Origin: Marinoscillum sp.
GTDB lineage: Bacteria > Bacteroidota > Bacteroidia > Cytophagales > Cyclobacteriaceae
Reading direction: 5' to 3'
Length of the DNA: 64,000 bases
Assembly: GCA_024305105.1 (NCBI GenBank)
Contig: JAMWZA010000002.1
Span: 32,034 to 96,033, forward strand
The notes below the pieces were generated by a model, which worked only from the letters and a program-made list of their open reading frames with translations, did not search any database and had not been told where the DNA came from. A program made the translations under genes and the position numbers. Below are positions 31,117 to 40,248 of the stretch, piece after piece; the stretch's first letter is position 1, and the number at the start of each line of letters is the position of its first letter.

Positions 31117-32497
31117 AAACAAATCCACTAGGGATACGACCAGCCGCAAAAGTGTTGATTTCAGCACCATCTAAACCAAATCGATGGACAAAACCATTTC
31201 CCTGATACGCATTGTGATCGGTCACATAAATCACCTCATTGGAAATACCCACTCCATAAAAATTCTCTCCTGATATTAATTCTGATTCGGGTGCTGCAGT
31301 CTCTGTGATGGCCAACTCATATACGTAAGTCGTTGCGTCAGGCCACGCACTGGTACCGACATAATAAAGTACGTCTCCAGCTTCAGATATGACCATCCTC
31401 TCATTGTAACCGCTTCCATTAATTTCTGAAATGGTCAATTCAACATCATTGGTTTCGCCATCGATTTTAACCAAAGTTCCAGACGTACACATCACCCAAA
31501 TGTCATCATTGACGTCTACTACCATTTTATCAGGTCCAAACGAAACTTCTATTGTTTCTATGACTCCATTTGTAGCAGGATCATAAACCGAAATAGTCGA
31601 TCCACCGACATTGGATACATAAAAGTGATCATTGTAAGCCAGTACGTGCTGTGGCTGCACCGCCAGGAGTATCGAATCAACTACCGCATTGGATTCCAAA
31701 TCAACAATGGAAATAAAGGACCCTTCCCATGCATAGGTTTCAGTATTAAGGACTCCCCAGTTGGTGACATAGGCCTTTTCATCAATCGCAGCGAAAGAAT
31801 AGGGATTTTGGAAGCCACTATTAATCAGTGCTTCCGACTCAAAGGTTTCTGAATTGATCACCTCTACTTTATCTCCAGCATTGGTTACAGCATAAATAGC
31901 ATCATTATAGATTACAGCATTTTGTATGGTTGCTGCCACTGGAAACCCATTGGCAGAGGCGAAAACACTAAGTTCTACTTCTCCTGTCAGGCTATTGTAA
32001 GTTGAGAACGAACCGTCACCACTGGTGAAATTTCCTTCATTGATAACAACTACATCAGCCATAGCGTCATCTGTCGTAAATGCAACAGGGTTACCATAAC
32101 CAAAACCCGAAGATGTCTCCACGTAGGCACGAATGTAATAGACAGTGGCTGGATCCAAAGCAGTCAATTCGCTTTCGATTTTAACCGGCTCTTCTATTTC
32201 TCCAAAAACCATTTTAATATCCGTATCTGTAGGCAAAGAATTAACCGGAGACAACACATAGCCCGCTTCGATGATTTCAAAATTAGGGTCCAGGCTAACT
32301 AAATCAGCAGAAGCAAATGCTGAACTTGATGTGATTTCACTCACCACAACCTGAGAGAATTTGATCTTGGTGATTTGCGTTTCAATAGTTATACCATCTA
32401 AAATGACCTCCTCTGGATCTGAGTCGGCACAACTCCATAAACTTAGGACCATTCCGACGGCAACAATGCCTTTGATAAAAAATGCGTTTTTAATCAT
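31109..32497 (-). CDS. Surface lipoprotein with beta-propeller, BtuG-like (DUF5074/YncE type)
   Basis: The 462-aa protein has a lipoprotein signal (VLSLWSCADSDPEE, Cys at about residue 23), an N-terminal fibronectin-like domain (LTALDPATVYYIRAYVETSS), and a seven-bladed propeller of YncE type. The blades include NAVIYNDAIYAVTNAGDKVE, AAIDEKAYVTNWGV, VLAYNDHFYVSNVGGSTISV and DVNDDIWVMCTSGTLVKID. In Bacteroides the lipoprotein BtuG, encoded beside btuB, binds B12 at the cell surface with very high affinity and has this fold. The gene overlaps the BtuB-like receptor gene by 4 bases and is behind the same cobalamin riboswitch, which strongly supports the role. The extra N-terminal domain is not part of the short BtuG proteins that I know. 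Confidence 0.8.
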   Translation of the reverse strand: MIKNAFFIKGIVAVGMVLSLWSCADSDPEEVILDGITIETQITKIKFSQVVVSEITSSSAFASADLVSLDPNFEIIEAGYVLSPVNSLPTDTDIKMVFGEIEEPVKIESELTALDPATVYYIRAYVETSSGFGYGNPVAFTTDDAMADVVVINEGNFTSGDGSFSTYNSLTGEVELSVFASANGFPVAATIQNAVIYNDAIYAVTNAGDKVEVINSETFESEALINSGFQNPYSFAAIDEKAYVTNWGVLNTETYAWEGSFISIVDLESNAVVDSILLAVQPQHVLAYNDHFYVSNVGGSTISVYDPATNGVIETIEVSFGPDKMVVDVNDDIWVMCTSGTLVKIDGETNDVELTISEINGSGYNERMVISEAGDVLYYVGTSAWPDATTYVYELAITETAAPESELISGENFYGVGISNEVIYVTDHNAYQGNGFVHRFGLDGAEINTFAAGRIPSGFVFR

Positions 32498-34338
32498 AGT
32501 GATTTAGAAAGTTGATAATTGATTTGTACTAAATAATGTCTGCCAGGAGTGGCACGTAGCTCATAGTTTTGGTACGTCTCATCCCACAAGTTTTTAACCT
32601 GAAAAGTCATGTTAACCACATGATCATCTAAGTGTATATCATGACCAAGACTTAACTGAGCCAAGAGGAATGCGGGCAGTTCAACCGTGTTTGTGTTTTC
32701 AGTGTATCGTTTTCCTGTGAATGACTCCAGGTAGGTCAGGTTCCAGTTTAGCCATTTTAGGTCTGTAACTACCGACGCTTTATGAAAAGGCACATAAGGT
32801 AGCTGAGTAGATAATTCGGCATACTCAGAGTGATTATAAGCATAGGTGCCATGTATGCGCCAACTCCATTGCTTGTAAGACTTGGCTATGGATAGCTCGG
32901 CCTCAACACCACTGACCCGAACAGTTTGCACGTTTTGCGGACTCCAGAAACTTCCAGAGGGTACCCATACAATCATCTCTGAAATGCGTGTCATATAAGC
33001 AGAGAGGGCTGCATTGAGCTTGACGTATGATGATCGTTCCTCTAGATTCCAGGAAGACTCTACCGTATACCCATCCTCTGGCAGTAGATCCTTATTTCCT
33101 CCGGGACTCCAATAAAGGTTGTTAAATGTGGGGAATCGAAAACTTCGGGCAGCTTTTACAGCTCCTGACAAATCTCGTGAAGAGCCCTCAATAAATAAGT
33201 ATTCCGCGCCTAACGAGGGTACAAGAGGTATTTTATCCTGAAACTCCTGATAAGGCAATCGAAGGTTGGCGGTTATATTCAGGCGTTCTGTTGTCTTCCA
33301 CTGGTTCAGAAGAAACGCATCCCATCTAATTTGACTAGCTACCGACTCGTATGCTGAAACCGCTGGAGATCCATGGGTAAAATTGGTCCCCACCCTACTC
33401 CTCCAATTTCGGATTGGTTCAAATTCAAACTCACCGTTAAAAACAAGTCGCTTAAGGTTGGTGACCGAACCATGGTTATAAGTTTGACGATCATCCACAT
33501 ACGCTAACGAAAAATTTAAATACCCAGGACTAAGAGCTGCTTCAAATGAGAGGTTTGATCTGAAATTGCGATCTAGCAAATGGTCCTGCGCATTGAGAAA
33601 CCCTATAATAGGTTGTGCTTCCCGGTCATGCTCATTGAGCCATAGCGAAGCTGTCAACTTACTTGAACCGAACTTCATAAAGGCCTCTCCCGTGATTGCA
33701 TTCAAACTACTGGCTGCATTGTTCTGCTCATAGGAATCTCCTCGATAGTCTACCTCAAAGTTATTTTCTACCCGATTGTGGACACCCGCAATCTGGACGC
33801 CCCACCCGGATGTACTGAATTGTCCTTTTACACCGGTAAAAACTTTTCCGAAACTACCAATCTGTTGATTGAGCTGGGCAAAAAGCCCGGATTGCATTTT
33901 ATTCGTCAGATCTACTACTCCGCCTACAGCTCCACTGCCAAAAAGGGTGCTTGAGGCGCCATGATGCAATGAAACAGTATTGAAAAGAAACGAAGGAATA
34001 CTTGAGAAGTCGCTCTGACCAAGTGTTTGGCTATTGATGTCAATCCCTTTCCAAGATACTTGTGTTTGATTAGGGGTAGTTCCTCTAAAGCTTACTGAGG
34101 TTAGTTGGCCTTCCGCTCCATAAGTTCTCAAATAAAGACTTGAAGAGGCCTGAAGTAATTCACCAATACTTTGACCCTGATGAATCGCCCGAGCTGCCGA
34201 ATCTATTTGTGTTGTTTTGGCACCCGCGGCATACATGCCCGCCACCTCTACTGACTCCAGCAGTAAGGAATCTCTCTGAGCCATAAGTGGACAAACTGCT
34301 GTTACCAGCAATACGCAAAAAAGTAATCTCGTGACCAT
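32494..34338 (-). CDS. btuB: TonB-dependent vitamin B12 receptor, BtuB-like
   Basis: The 614-aa outer-membrane receptor has a signal peptide (ending near PLMAQ), a plug domain (IGELLQASSSLYLRTYGAEG, VSFRGTTPNQTQVSWKGIDI, SLHHGASSTLFGSGAVGGVV) and a 22-strand barrel ending in an aromatic-rich C-terminal strand (RHYLVQINYQLSKSL). It lacks an N-terminal carboxypeptidase-like domain, so it is a BtuB/FhuA-size receptor rather than a SusC. A cobalamin riboswitch lies about 110 bases upstream on the same strand, so B12 or another cobamide is the likely substrate. It is followed by the BtuG-like gene with a 4-base overlap. Confidence 0.9.
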   Translation of the reverse strand: MVTRLLFCVLLVTAVCPLMAQRDSLLLESVEVAGMYAAGAKTTQIDSAARAIHQGQSIGELLQASSSLYLRTYGAEGQLTSVSFRGTTPNQTQVSWKGIDINSQTLGQSDFSSIPSFLFNTVSLHHGASSTLFGSGAVGGVVDLTNKMQSGLFAQLNQQIGSFGKVFTGVKGQFSTSGWGVQIAGVHNRVENNFEVDYRGDSYEQNNAASSLNAITGEAFMKFGSSKLTASLWLNEHDREAQPIIGFLNAQDHLLDRNFRSNLSFEAALSPGYLNFSLAYVDDRQTYNHGSVTNLKRLVFNGEFEFEPIRNWRSRVGTNFTHGSPAVSAYESVASQIRWDAFLLNQWKTTERLNITANLRLPYQEFQDKIPLVPSLGAEYLFIEGSSRDLSGAVKAARSFRFPTFNNLYWSPGGNKDLLPEDGYTVESSWNLEERSSYVKLNAALSAYMTRISEMIVWVPSGSFWSPQNVQTVRVSGVEAELSIAKSYKQWSWRIHGTYAYNHSEYAELSTQLPYVPFHKASVVTDLKWLNWNLTYLESFTGKRYTENTNTVELPAFLLAQLSLGHDIHLDDHVVNMTFQVKNLWDETYQNYELRATPGRHYLVQINYQLSKSL

Positions 34339-34451
34339 GAATCAAACTGTCTAGTTCATTCAAAGCCATCGGAAAAAGTACAGAAGTATGGTAAACCTAA
34401 GAGGCTATCAATCTCCTTTGCTTTCAACCCGAAGCTTGGAATTCAAATTGA

Positions 34452-34625
34452 TTTTGGCAGGTCTCCTGGCTTTTCCTGATTTGTCGCCTTCCCAGTCAGA
34501 GTCTATTCTTAAACCAGTGGCTATGATGAGACAAATCATCAATTGGAAATTACAGTTGCGGGGACAGCTTCGGATTTACACCGAATTCCCTTTTAATGCT
34601 AATAACCGTTGGGTCATCAACAACC
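34452..34625 (-). ncRNA. Cobalamin (adenosylcobalamin) riboswitch
   Basis: Read on the minus strand, the conserved blocks occur in order: AAAAGGGAAT, then GGTGTAAATCC (34582-34572), GCTGTCCCCGCAACTGTAAT (34568-34549), GCCACTGG (about 34522-34515), a GGGAAGG block near 34493-34487, and the 3' block AGCCAGGAGACCTGCC (34471-34456). These are the core, the J-elements and the B12 box of the class I cobalamin riboswitch. It lies ahead of btuB and the BtuG-like gene and should repress them when cobalamin is plentiful. The 113-base tail to the start codon would hold the expression platform; I cannot tell by eye whether it terminates transcription or blocks translation. Confidence 0.95.
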
Positions 34626-34636
34626 ACAATCTGAAA

Positions 34637-34644
34637 CAAAGGTA
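34637..34644 (-). promoter_or_regulatory. -7 box for the riboswitch-btuB transcript
   Basis: TACCTTTG on the minus strand is a perfect TAnnTTTG and lies 12 bases before the first conserved riboswitch region, which puts the transcription start near 34630. No clear -33 TTG is seen. Confidence 0.6.
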
Positions 34645-34698
34645 GCGACAACATTTAGAAATTCTACTGGTCTAATTTTTTTTATTCAATTTTGACTT

Positions 34699-35769
34699 AT
34701 GAAGTACTGGACCATCTTAGTCATCACAACCTTATTGGTAAGCTGTCAACAGCAAACTTCCGAAGATCAAAAATCTGGCAACTATCAATTGCAAACTGTG
34801 ATTGATTTTGCGGATAAATTTGAGGTAGCTGACAACAAGCTCATCGTTAATGAACCCTGGCCTGGAGCTGTTAAACCAAAAAAATATGTGGTAGATGAGG
34901 TTCCAGAGCGCATTATAGTCACTTCTACTACGCATCTGCCCTATCTGGAGCTTCTGGGTGTTGAGGACAAACTTGTTGGCTTCCCCAATACCAACTACAT
35001 CAGCTCACAAAAAATCCAACAACTGGTCAAAGAAGGGAAAGTGAAAGACCTTGGCCCTGATGGCAACCTGAACCTGGAAGTGGTTATTGCGCTTCAGCCA
35101 GATGCTGTCATCGCTTTTGACATGGGAAGTGAATCGTCTTCTTTGGATAAAATTGCAGAAGCTGGAATTCCGATTTATTACAACGCAGACTTTCTGGAAT
35201 CATCGGCTCTCGGTCGTGCGGAATGGATCAAGTTTTTTGGTGCCCTATTTCAGCGAGAAGCACGTGCTGATTCCATTTTTAATCAGATCTCAACGGCCTA
35301 TGACTCCTTAAAAAACCTGGCAGCCACAGTGGACCAAAAGCCAACCATACTCAGTGGCGTATTGTACGGCGATATTTGGTATCTACCAGGAGGACAAAAC
35401 TGGGCTTCTGGTTTCTTTCAGGATGCCGGTGGTCAGTACCTCTGGGGAAATGACTCTACTGGCGGCTGGTTAGAGTTGAGCTTCGAATCGGTATTTGATA
35501 AAGCCAGGAATGCAGACTTTTGGATCGGGACGAGTACCTTCAATACAAAACAAGAACTCAAAGGACAAGATGCGCGCTATACAGACTTTAAGGCTTATAG
35601 CCAGAATCAGATTTACAACTATAGCAAGCGACTCAATGACTTTAGCAGTTATGATTTTTTTGAATCGGGGTATTCACGGCCGGATCTGGTATTGGCTGAT
35701 ATAATCAAGATACTGCACCCAGAGCTTTTGCCTGATTATGAAACCTATTACTACGAAAAGTTACCATGA
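34699..35769 (+). CDS. btuF: Cobalamin ABC transporter substrate-binding lipoprotein, BtuF-like
   Basis: The 356-aa protein has a lipoprotein signal with lipobox LLVSC (Cys16) and the helical-backbone fold of type III periplasmic binding proteins. Recognisable parts are PERIIVTSTTHLPYLELLGV, the segment LNLEVVIALQPDAVIAFD, and GWLELSFESVFDKARNADFW. This group carries corrinoids, haem or siderophore-iron. The overlapping btuC and btuD genes and the adjacent riboswitch-controlled receptor favour cobamide uptake. It starts the btuFCD operon, divergent from btuB. The riboswitch itself does not control this operon. Confidence 0.85.
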   Translation: MKYWTILVITTLLVSCQQQTSEDQKSGNYQLQTVIDFADKFEVADNKLIVNEPWPGAVKPKKYVVDEVPERIIVTSTTHLPYLELLGVEDKLVGFPNTNYISSQKIQQLVKEGKVKDLGPDGNLNLEVVIALQPDAVIAFDMGSESSSLDKIAEAGIPIYYNADFLESSALGRAEWIKFFGALFQREARADSIFNQISTAYDSLKNLAATVDQKPTILSGVLYGDIWYLPGGQNWASGFFQDAGGQYLWGNDSTGGWLELSFESVFDKARNADFWIGTSTFNTKQELKGQDARYTDFKAYSQNQIYNYSKRLNDFSSYDFFESGYSRPDLVLADIIKILHPELLPDYETYYYEKLP

Positions 35770-36824
35770 TTAATCAATACCTGGAAGCATCCAAAAGTAA
35801 ATGGGTCAAGGTGTTGATCGGATTAGGTGTAGGCTTAATCCTTTGCCTTTTGATCAATTTATCATTTGGGTCTGTTTCGATCGAGCTATCAAAAGTCTTT
35901 GCATTCTTCATTGGAGGAACGACTGAAAATGACAGCTGGGACCTAATCCTGAGAAACTTCAGGCTACCAAAAGCATTAACTGCCGTACTTGTTGGTAGTG
36001 CACTAAGTGTCAGTGGATTGCAAATGCAGACACTTTTTAGAAATCCCCTCGCAGGTCCGTATGTATTGGGAATTAGCTCAGGCGCAGGACTTGGCGTGGC
36101 GATTGCCATATTTCTTGGGTTTTACGTTGGTGGCTTTTTGGAATTGAGCGGAATAGGCAGAAGCTGGTTATTAGTAGCTGCTGCTGGTGTTGGCTCCCTA
36201 TCCGTTTTACTGGTCATTTCACTTGCTGCGAGTCGAATAAAAGATAGCGTCACCCTATTGATCATTGGACTCATGTTTGGGGCAGCATCCGGAGCATTTG
36301 TGAGCATCCTTCAGTTCTTTAGTCAGGCGGAAAACATCCAGGCATATGTCATCTGGTCATTTGGAAGTCTCGGAAGTCTCAGCTGGACCGAGCTATCGGT
36401 TTTTATCCCCATTATTACGCTCGGTCTGATTTTCTCAATACTCTTGAGCAAACCGCTCAACACACTATTACTCGGGGAAAATTATGCCGTAAGTCTGGGA
36501 TTAAACATGAAAAAAACACGATTACTGATCATAATAAACACTGCCGTATTGGCCGGAACAGTCACTGCGTTCTGTGGGCCTATTGCTTTTTTTGGAATCG
36601 CACTTCCACACCTTACCAGAATGCTTTTCAATACGTCCAACCATCTTTTTCTCACCCCACTGGTGATACTGTTTGGAGGAACGTTGATGCTATTGTTTGA
36701 TTTCATCGCTCAGCTTCCCGGGATTGAGACGACACTCCCTATCAATGCTGTTACGGCGCTATTTGGGGCTCCCTTTGTTATTTACTTGCTTTTAAGAAAG
36801 CGTAACCTCTACTACAGTTACTGA
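35766..36824 (+). CDS. btuC: Cobalamin ABC transporter permease, BtuC-like (FecCD family)
   Basis: The 352-aa protein has about ten transmembrane helices with the FecCD-family marks: LRNFRLPKALTAVLVGSALS, GLQMQTLFRNPLAGPYVLGI and GLPHLTRM-like FFGIALPHLTRMLFN. GAPFVIYLLLRKR forms the C-terminal end. It forms the membrane channel as a dimer with BtuD. Its ATG overlaps the btuF stop by 4 bases and its own stop overlaps the btuD start by 1 base. Confidence 0.92.
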   Translation: MINQYLEASKSKWVKVLIGLGVGLILCLLINLSFGSVSIELSKVFAFFIGGTTENDSWDLILRNFRLPKALTAVLVGSALSVSGLQMQTLFRNPLAGPYVLGISSGAGLGVAIAIFLGFYVGGFLELSGIGRSWLLVAAAGVGSLSVLLVISLAASRIKDSVTLLIIGLMFGAASGAFVSILQFFSQAENIQAYVIWSFGSLGSLSWTELSVFIPIITLGLIFSILLSKPLNTLLLGENYAVSLGLNMKKTRLLIIINTAVLAGTVTAFCGPIAFFGIALPHLTRMLFNTSNHLFLTPLVILFGGTLMLLFDFIAQLPGIETTLPINAVTALFGAPFVIYLLLRKRNLYYSY

Positions 36825-37810
36825 TGAGTTTACTTGAAGTAAAAAACCTCTCCATTGGGTACCCTGGTAAGGATCAAAACAAAATCATACAGAGTGATGT
36901 AAGTGTTTATTTGGAATCTGGTCAAATTGTCTCTTTAATGGGGCAAAATGGAGTTGGGAAAACCACCTTTATCAAAACTATTTCAGGACTACTGAATCCA
37001 ATAAAGGGAGAAATTCTCTTCGACGGACGCCCTCTAGAGCAGCTTTCTGCGGCTGACATGTCTAAAAAACTGAGTGTGGTATTAACGGAAAAGCCATATG
37101 CTCAGAACCTATCAGTCCTTGAATTAATTACCATTGGAAGGCATCCTTATTCCAGTTGGATGGGCATGCTTTCTGCTCATGACAAAGAAGTGATTGATTG
37201 GGCAATAACTGAAACTCACATAAATTATCTGGCCAACAAGAAGCTATTTGAGCTGAGTGACGGGCAGCTGCAAAAAGTAATGATTGCCAAGGCACTGGCT
37301 CAGGAAACCAATATCATTTTGCTGGATGAACCCGCAGCGCACCTTGACCTATACAACAAAATAGAAGTCATGATGCTACTGCGTCAGATTGCTCAATCCG
37401 GAAAAGCTATTCTCATCTCAACTCATGACATGCAGGTAAGCACGCAGCTTTCGGATAGGTTATGGCTTTTCAACTTCAATGAAGCGGTGAAACAAGGAAC
37501 GCCCGAAGACCTGATAATGGACGGCACTCTGGAAAAAACACTTTATCTGAATGGCTATGGATATGACATGGTTCACGGAACAGTGGACATGATTAAATCA
37601 GGACGAACAGTCAGTATAAACGGATCTGGCGATCGACTCTTCTGGACTCAGCAGGCGCTCAGACGAAATGGATATACGGTTCAGGAAAAAAGTGAAGTAG
37701 CAGTTATCATTTCTGATTCGGCATGGGAAGTCAATGTTGGCGAGCAGACATTTCATGTAGAAAGTATCGAAAATCTACTTTTAAAACTGAATAATATTCT
37801 ATCCTCATAA
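36824..37810 (+). CDS. btuD: Cobalamin ABC transporter ATPase, BtuD-like, with C-terminal extension
   Basis: The 328-aa protein has all ATPase motifs: Walker A GQNGVGKTTFIKT, the signature as LSDGQLQKV (D in place of the second G of LSGGQ), Walker B ILLDEPAAHLD, and the switch histidine in ISTHDM. FecE/BtuD-type ATPases are usually about 250-265 residues. Here some 65 extra residues form a C-terminal tail (GSGDRLFWTQQALRRNGYTV, VAVIISDSAWEV) whose role is unknown. It is the last gene of btuFCD. Confidence 0.9.
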   Translation: MSLLEVKNLSIGYPGKDQNKIIQSDVSVYLESGQIVSLMGQNGVGKTTFIKTISGLLNPIKGEILFDGRPLEQLSAADMSKKLSVVLTEKPYAQNLSVLELITIGRHPYSSWMGMLSAHDKEVIDWAITETHINYLANKKLFELSDGQLQKVMIAKALAQETNIILLDEPAAHLDLYNKIEVMMLLRQIAQSGKAILISTHDMQVSTQLSDRLWLFNFNEAVKQGTPEDLIMDGTLEKTLYLNGYGYDMVHGTVDMIKSGRTVSINGSGDRLFWTQQALRRNGYTVQEKSEVAVIISDSAWEVNVGEQTFHVESIENLLLKLNNILSS

Positions 37811-37889
37811 ATCCAATTAGGTAGATTTTATCGTTTGGTCTAATGTAGCTTTAGAAACACATCATCATTTTGAGACAATCAACTAAAAA

Positions 37890-38612
37890 ATGAAAACCTT
37901 ACTCGCCGCACTCCTTTCACTCGCTTTTTTTCAAACACAAGCCCAGTCTGATTCTTTCTTTGAGGACATGCATCGGTTTCTTCAATCCAATGTGAAAGCT
38001 GGATTAATCGATTATGAACAGATTAAAGAGGACCCTAATTTGATGAACTCACTGACACAGCAAGTTGCTGACTACCTCATTGCTGGAAAGAACCCTCAAG
38101 AGCAAAAAGCCTTTTACACTAACGCTTACAACATCCTGGTAATCAGTCAGGTCGTCAACAACCTGCCGATCAAGGGACCATGGGATGTAGATGGATTTTT
38201 TGATGCCAATAAATTTGAAGTAGCTGGCAGAATGGTCACCCTGGACGAATTGGAAAAAGACATTTTATTTTCTGCTTTTCCAGACCCACGGCTTCATTTC
38301 GTTTTGGTCTGCGCAGCAATTGGATGCCCCCCAATCGCCGATTATGTGTATGCGCCAGATTCTCTTGAAAGCACCTTGGATCAGAAAACCACTGAAGTAC
38401 TCAATATCGATTGGTATGTACGTGTTTATAAAAACAAAACATCCGTATCCAAGGTGTTTGACTGGTACAGAAAAGATTTCGTGAGTGACAGCACTGATAT
38501 CAAAGACTATATCAATCAGTATCGGGAAATTCTCATACCAGAAACGCATAGCATGGACATCTATGACTACAACTGGGAACTAAATGATTCTAAAAGCAGG
38601 TTCAGGTATTAA
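37890..38612 (+). CDS. DUF547-domain secreted protein
   Basis: The 240-aa protein has a signal peptide (ending TQAQS) and the DUF547 pattern: FYTNAYNILVISQVVNNLPI, LDELEKDILFSAFPDPRLHF and LVCAAIGCPPI, with conserved Asn, His and Cys residues. The family is common in Bacteroidota and has a papain-like/transglutaminase-related layout, but its activity is not known to me. It stands alone 79 bases after btuD, so read-through from the B12 operon is possible. Confidence 0.85.
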   Translation: MKTLLAALLSLAFFQTQAQSDSFFEDMHRFLQSNVKAGLIDYEQIKEDPNLMNSLTQQVADYLIAGKNPQEQKAFYTNAYNILVISQVVNNLPIKGPWDVDGFFDANKFEVAGRMVTLDELEKDILFSAFPDPRLHFVLVCAAIGCPPIADYVYAPDSLESTLDQKTTEVLNIDWYVRVYKNKTSVSKVFDWYRKDFVSDSTDIKDYINQYREILIPETHSMDIYDYNWELNDSKSRFRY

Positions 38613-38787
38613 CCAAAAACAATATCAATTTTCAAAGAACCAGCACTATCCTGCCATTCTCCACAACAAAAGCTCCTAAATATTAATGATCTGTGAAAAA
38701 CGAGCCACTGACTTAATCCACCACAACATCTGATAAAGGTCACCTAATCCTGTTAATTCAAAGGAGTGATTAGACTCCCCGCTGAGT
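38613..38787. other. Intergenic stretch ahead of the SLC13 operon
   Basis: No gene is seen. A short hairpin GGAGT-GATTAG-ACTCC lies at 38763-38778, just upstream of the -7 box, and could be an operator half-site pair or a chance structure. Confidence 0.3.
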
Positions 38788-38795
38788 TACCTTTG
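38788..38795 (+). promoter_or_regulatory. -7 box for the SLC13-kinase-regulator-porin operon
   Basis: TACCTTTG is an exact TAnnTTTG. Its last G is also the G of an in-frame GTG at 38795, so that GTG would lie upstream of the transcription start. This box therefore argues for ATG 38819 as the real start codon. Confidence 0.55.
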
Positions 38796-38818
38796 TGGAC
38801 ATAAATCAAGCCGATAAT

Positions 38819-40246
38819 ATGTCTAGTCAAAGGATCAAACTAACCCTATCGATCGTATTACCCCTCTTAGTTTTGTTTTTACCTAAATCCGCTTTTGGGA
38901 TGGATGGACTTACCATAGTAGAGCAGCGGGTAATCGCCATCTTTTTTATGGCGGCTTTGTTTTGGATTCTGGAGCCCATTCCTATTTATGCGACTTCCTT
39001 GTTGATTATTTTTCTGGAACTGATCGCCATTTCTACTAAAGGGTTGAATTTTTTGGTGGAATCGGGAAGTCCAGAAAAACTGGGTTCGTTGATCCCGTAC
39101 AAAGACATTTTACACACATTTGCCTCTCCAATTATCATTCTATTTCTTGGTGGCTTTTTTCTAGCCATGGCAGCCACCAAATACCGATTGGATCAAAACC
39201 TGGCAAAAGTACTCCTAAAACCTTTTGGAGAAAATCCAAAATGGGTAATGCTTGGCCTTATGATCATCACAGCGGTCTTTTCCATGTTTATGAGTAATAC
39301 TGCCACTACAGCAATGATGTTGTCGATCCTTGTACCAGTGATGGCTGTATTCCTACCAGGAGACAAAGGACGCATGGCATTTACACTGGCAATCCCTTTT
39401 GCCGCGAATATTGGGGGTATCGGCACACCTATTGGAACCCCGCCCAATGCCGTAGCGCTAAAATACCTTACTGGTGAAAACTACATCTCATTTGGAGAAT
39501 GGATGGTTATGGCACTGCCATTTGTGGTTGTCTTGTTACTAATAGCGTGGCTATTGCTTCTCGCGATCTATCCGATCAAAACCGAAAAAATCAAATTGAC
39601 CATACAAGGCAGTTGGTTAAAAAACCGAAAAGCCTACATCGTTTACATCACATTCGCATTGACCATTTTGATGTGGCTCACGGATTTCGTGCACGGAATG
39701 AATTCCTATATAGTCGCCATGATTCCGGTAGCGGTGTTTTCAGCTTTTGACATCATCAATAAAAATGACCTCAAAAATATTAGCTGGGATGTGCTTTGGC
39801 TTGTTTCCGGGGGGATTGCCCTTGGATTGGCTTTAGAAGCAAGCGGATTGGCGGAGCGGCTTGTGCAGACCATCCCATTTGGTACCTTTTCGCCGTTACT
39901 CATCATCTCTTCCATCACCATAGTGGCGATGGTCATGGCCAACTTCATGTCCAATACGGCCACTGCTAACCTGCTGCTTCCTTTGGTAGCTGCTCTCGGT
40001 ATTTCACTTTCTAGCCTGGATGCCTTTGGTGGAAATAAGATGATCATTATTGCCGTCACCATCTCATGTTCCATGGGAATGGCACTACCGATCAGTACAC
40101 CTCCAAACGCGCTGGCATTTGCTACTGGAGCGATTGAGTCCAAAAATATGGCCAAACCAGGAGTAATTATTGCATTAATAGGTATCCTGTTAAATTACCT
40201 ATTGATGTATCTTTTAGGAATCGTCGGATTTTTTAATGTACAATAG
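38819..40246 (+). CDS. SLC13/DASS-family sodium-coupled anion symporter
   Basis: The 475-aa membrane protein has about 11-12 helices and the two repeated S-N-T motifs that bind sodium and substrate in this family: FMSNTATTAMM in the first half and FMSNTATANLLLP in the second. GTPPNAVAL and STPPNALAF form the matching second pair. Substrates of the family are dicarboxylates, citrate or sulfate, and cannot be chosen here. It is followed after 2 bases by a histidine kinase, a response regulator and an outer-membrane porin, suggesting regulated uptake of an anion. Confidence 0.88.
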   Translation: MSSQRIKLTLSIVLPLLVLFLPKSAFGMDGLTIVEQRVIAIFFMAALFWILEPIPIYATSLLIIFLELIAISTKGLNFLVESGSPEKLGSLIPYKDILHTFASPIIILFLGGFFLAMAATKYRLDQNLAKVLLKPFGENPKWVMLGLMIITAVFSMFMSNTATTAMMLSILVPVMAVFLPGDKGRMAFTLAIPFAANIGGIGTPIGTPPNAVALKYLTGENYISFGEWMVMALPFVVVLLLIAWLLLLAIYPIKTEKIKLTIQGSWLKNRKAYIVYITFALTILMWLTDFVHGMNSYIVAMIPVAVFSAFDIINKNDLKNISWDVLWLVSGGIALGLALEASGLAERLVQTIPFGTFSPLLIISSITIVAMVMANFMSNTATANLLLPLVAALGISLSSLDAFGGNKMIIIAVTISCSMGMALPISTPPNALAFATGAIESKNMAKPGVIIALIGILLNYLLMYLLGIVGFFNVQ

Positions 40247-40248
40247 GC

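Noticed and set aside
34388..34645. Plus-strand open frame of 85 codons
   Set aside because: It lies antisense to the cobalamin riboswitch, whose conserved blocks explain the sequence.
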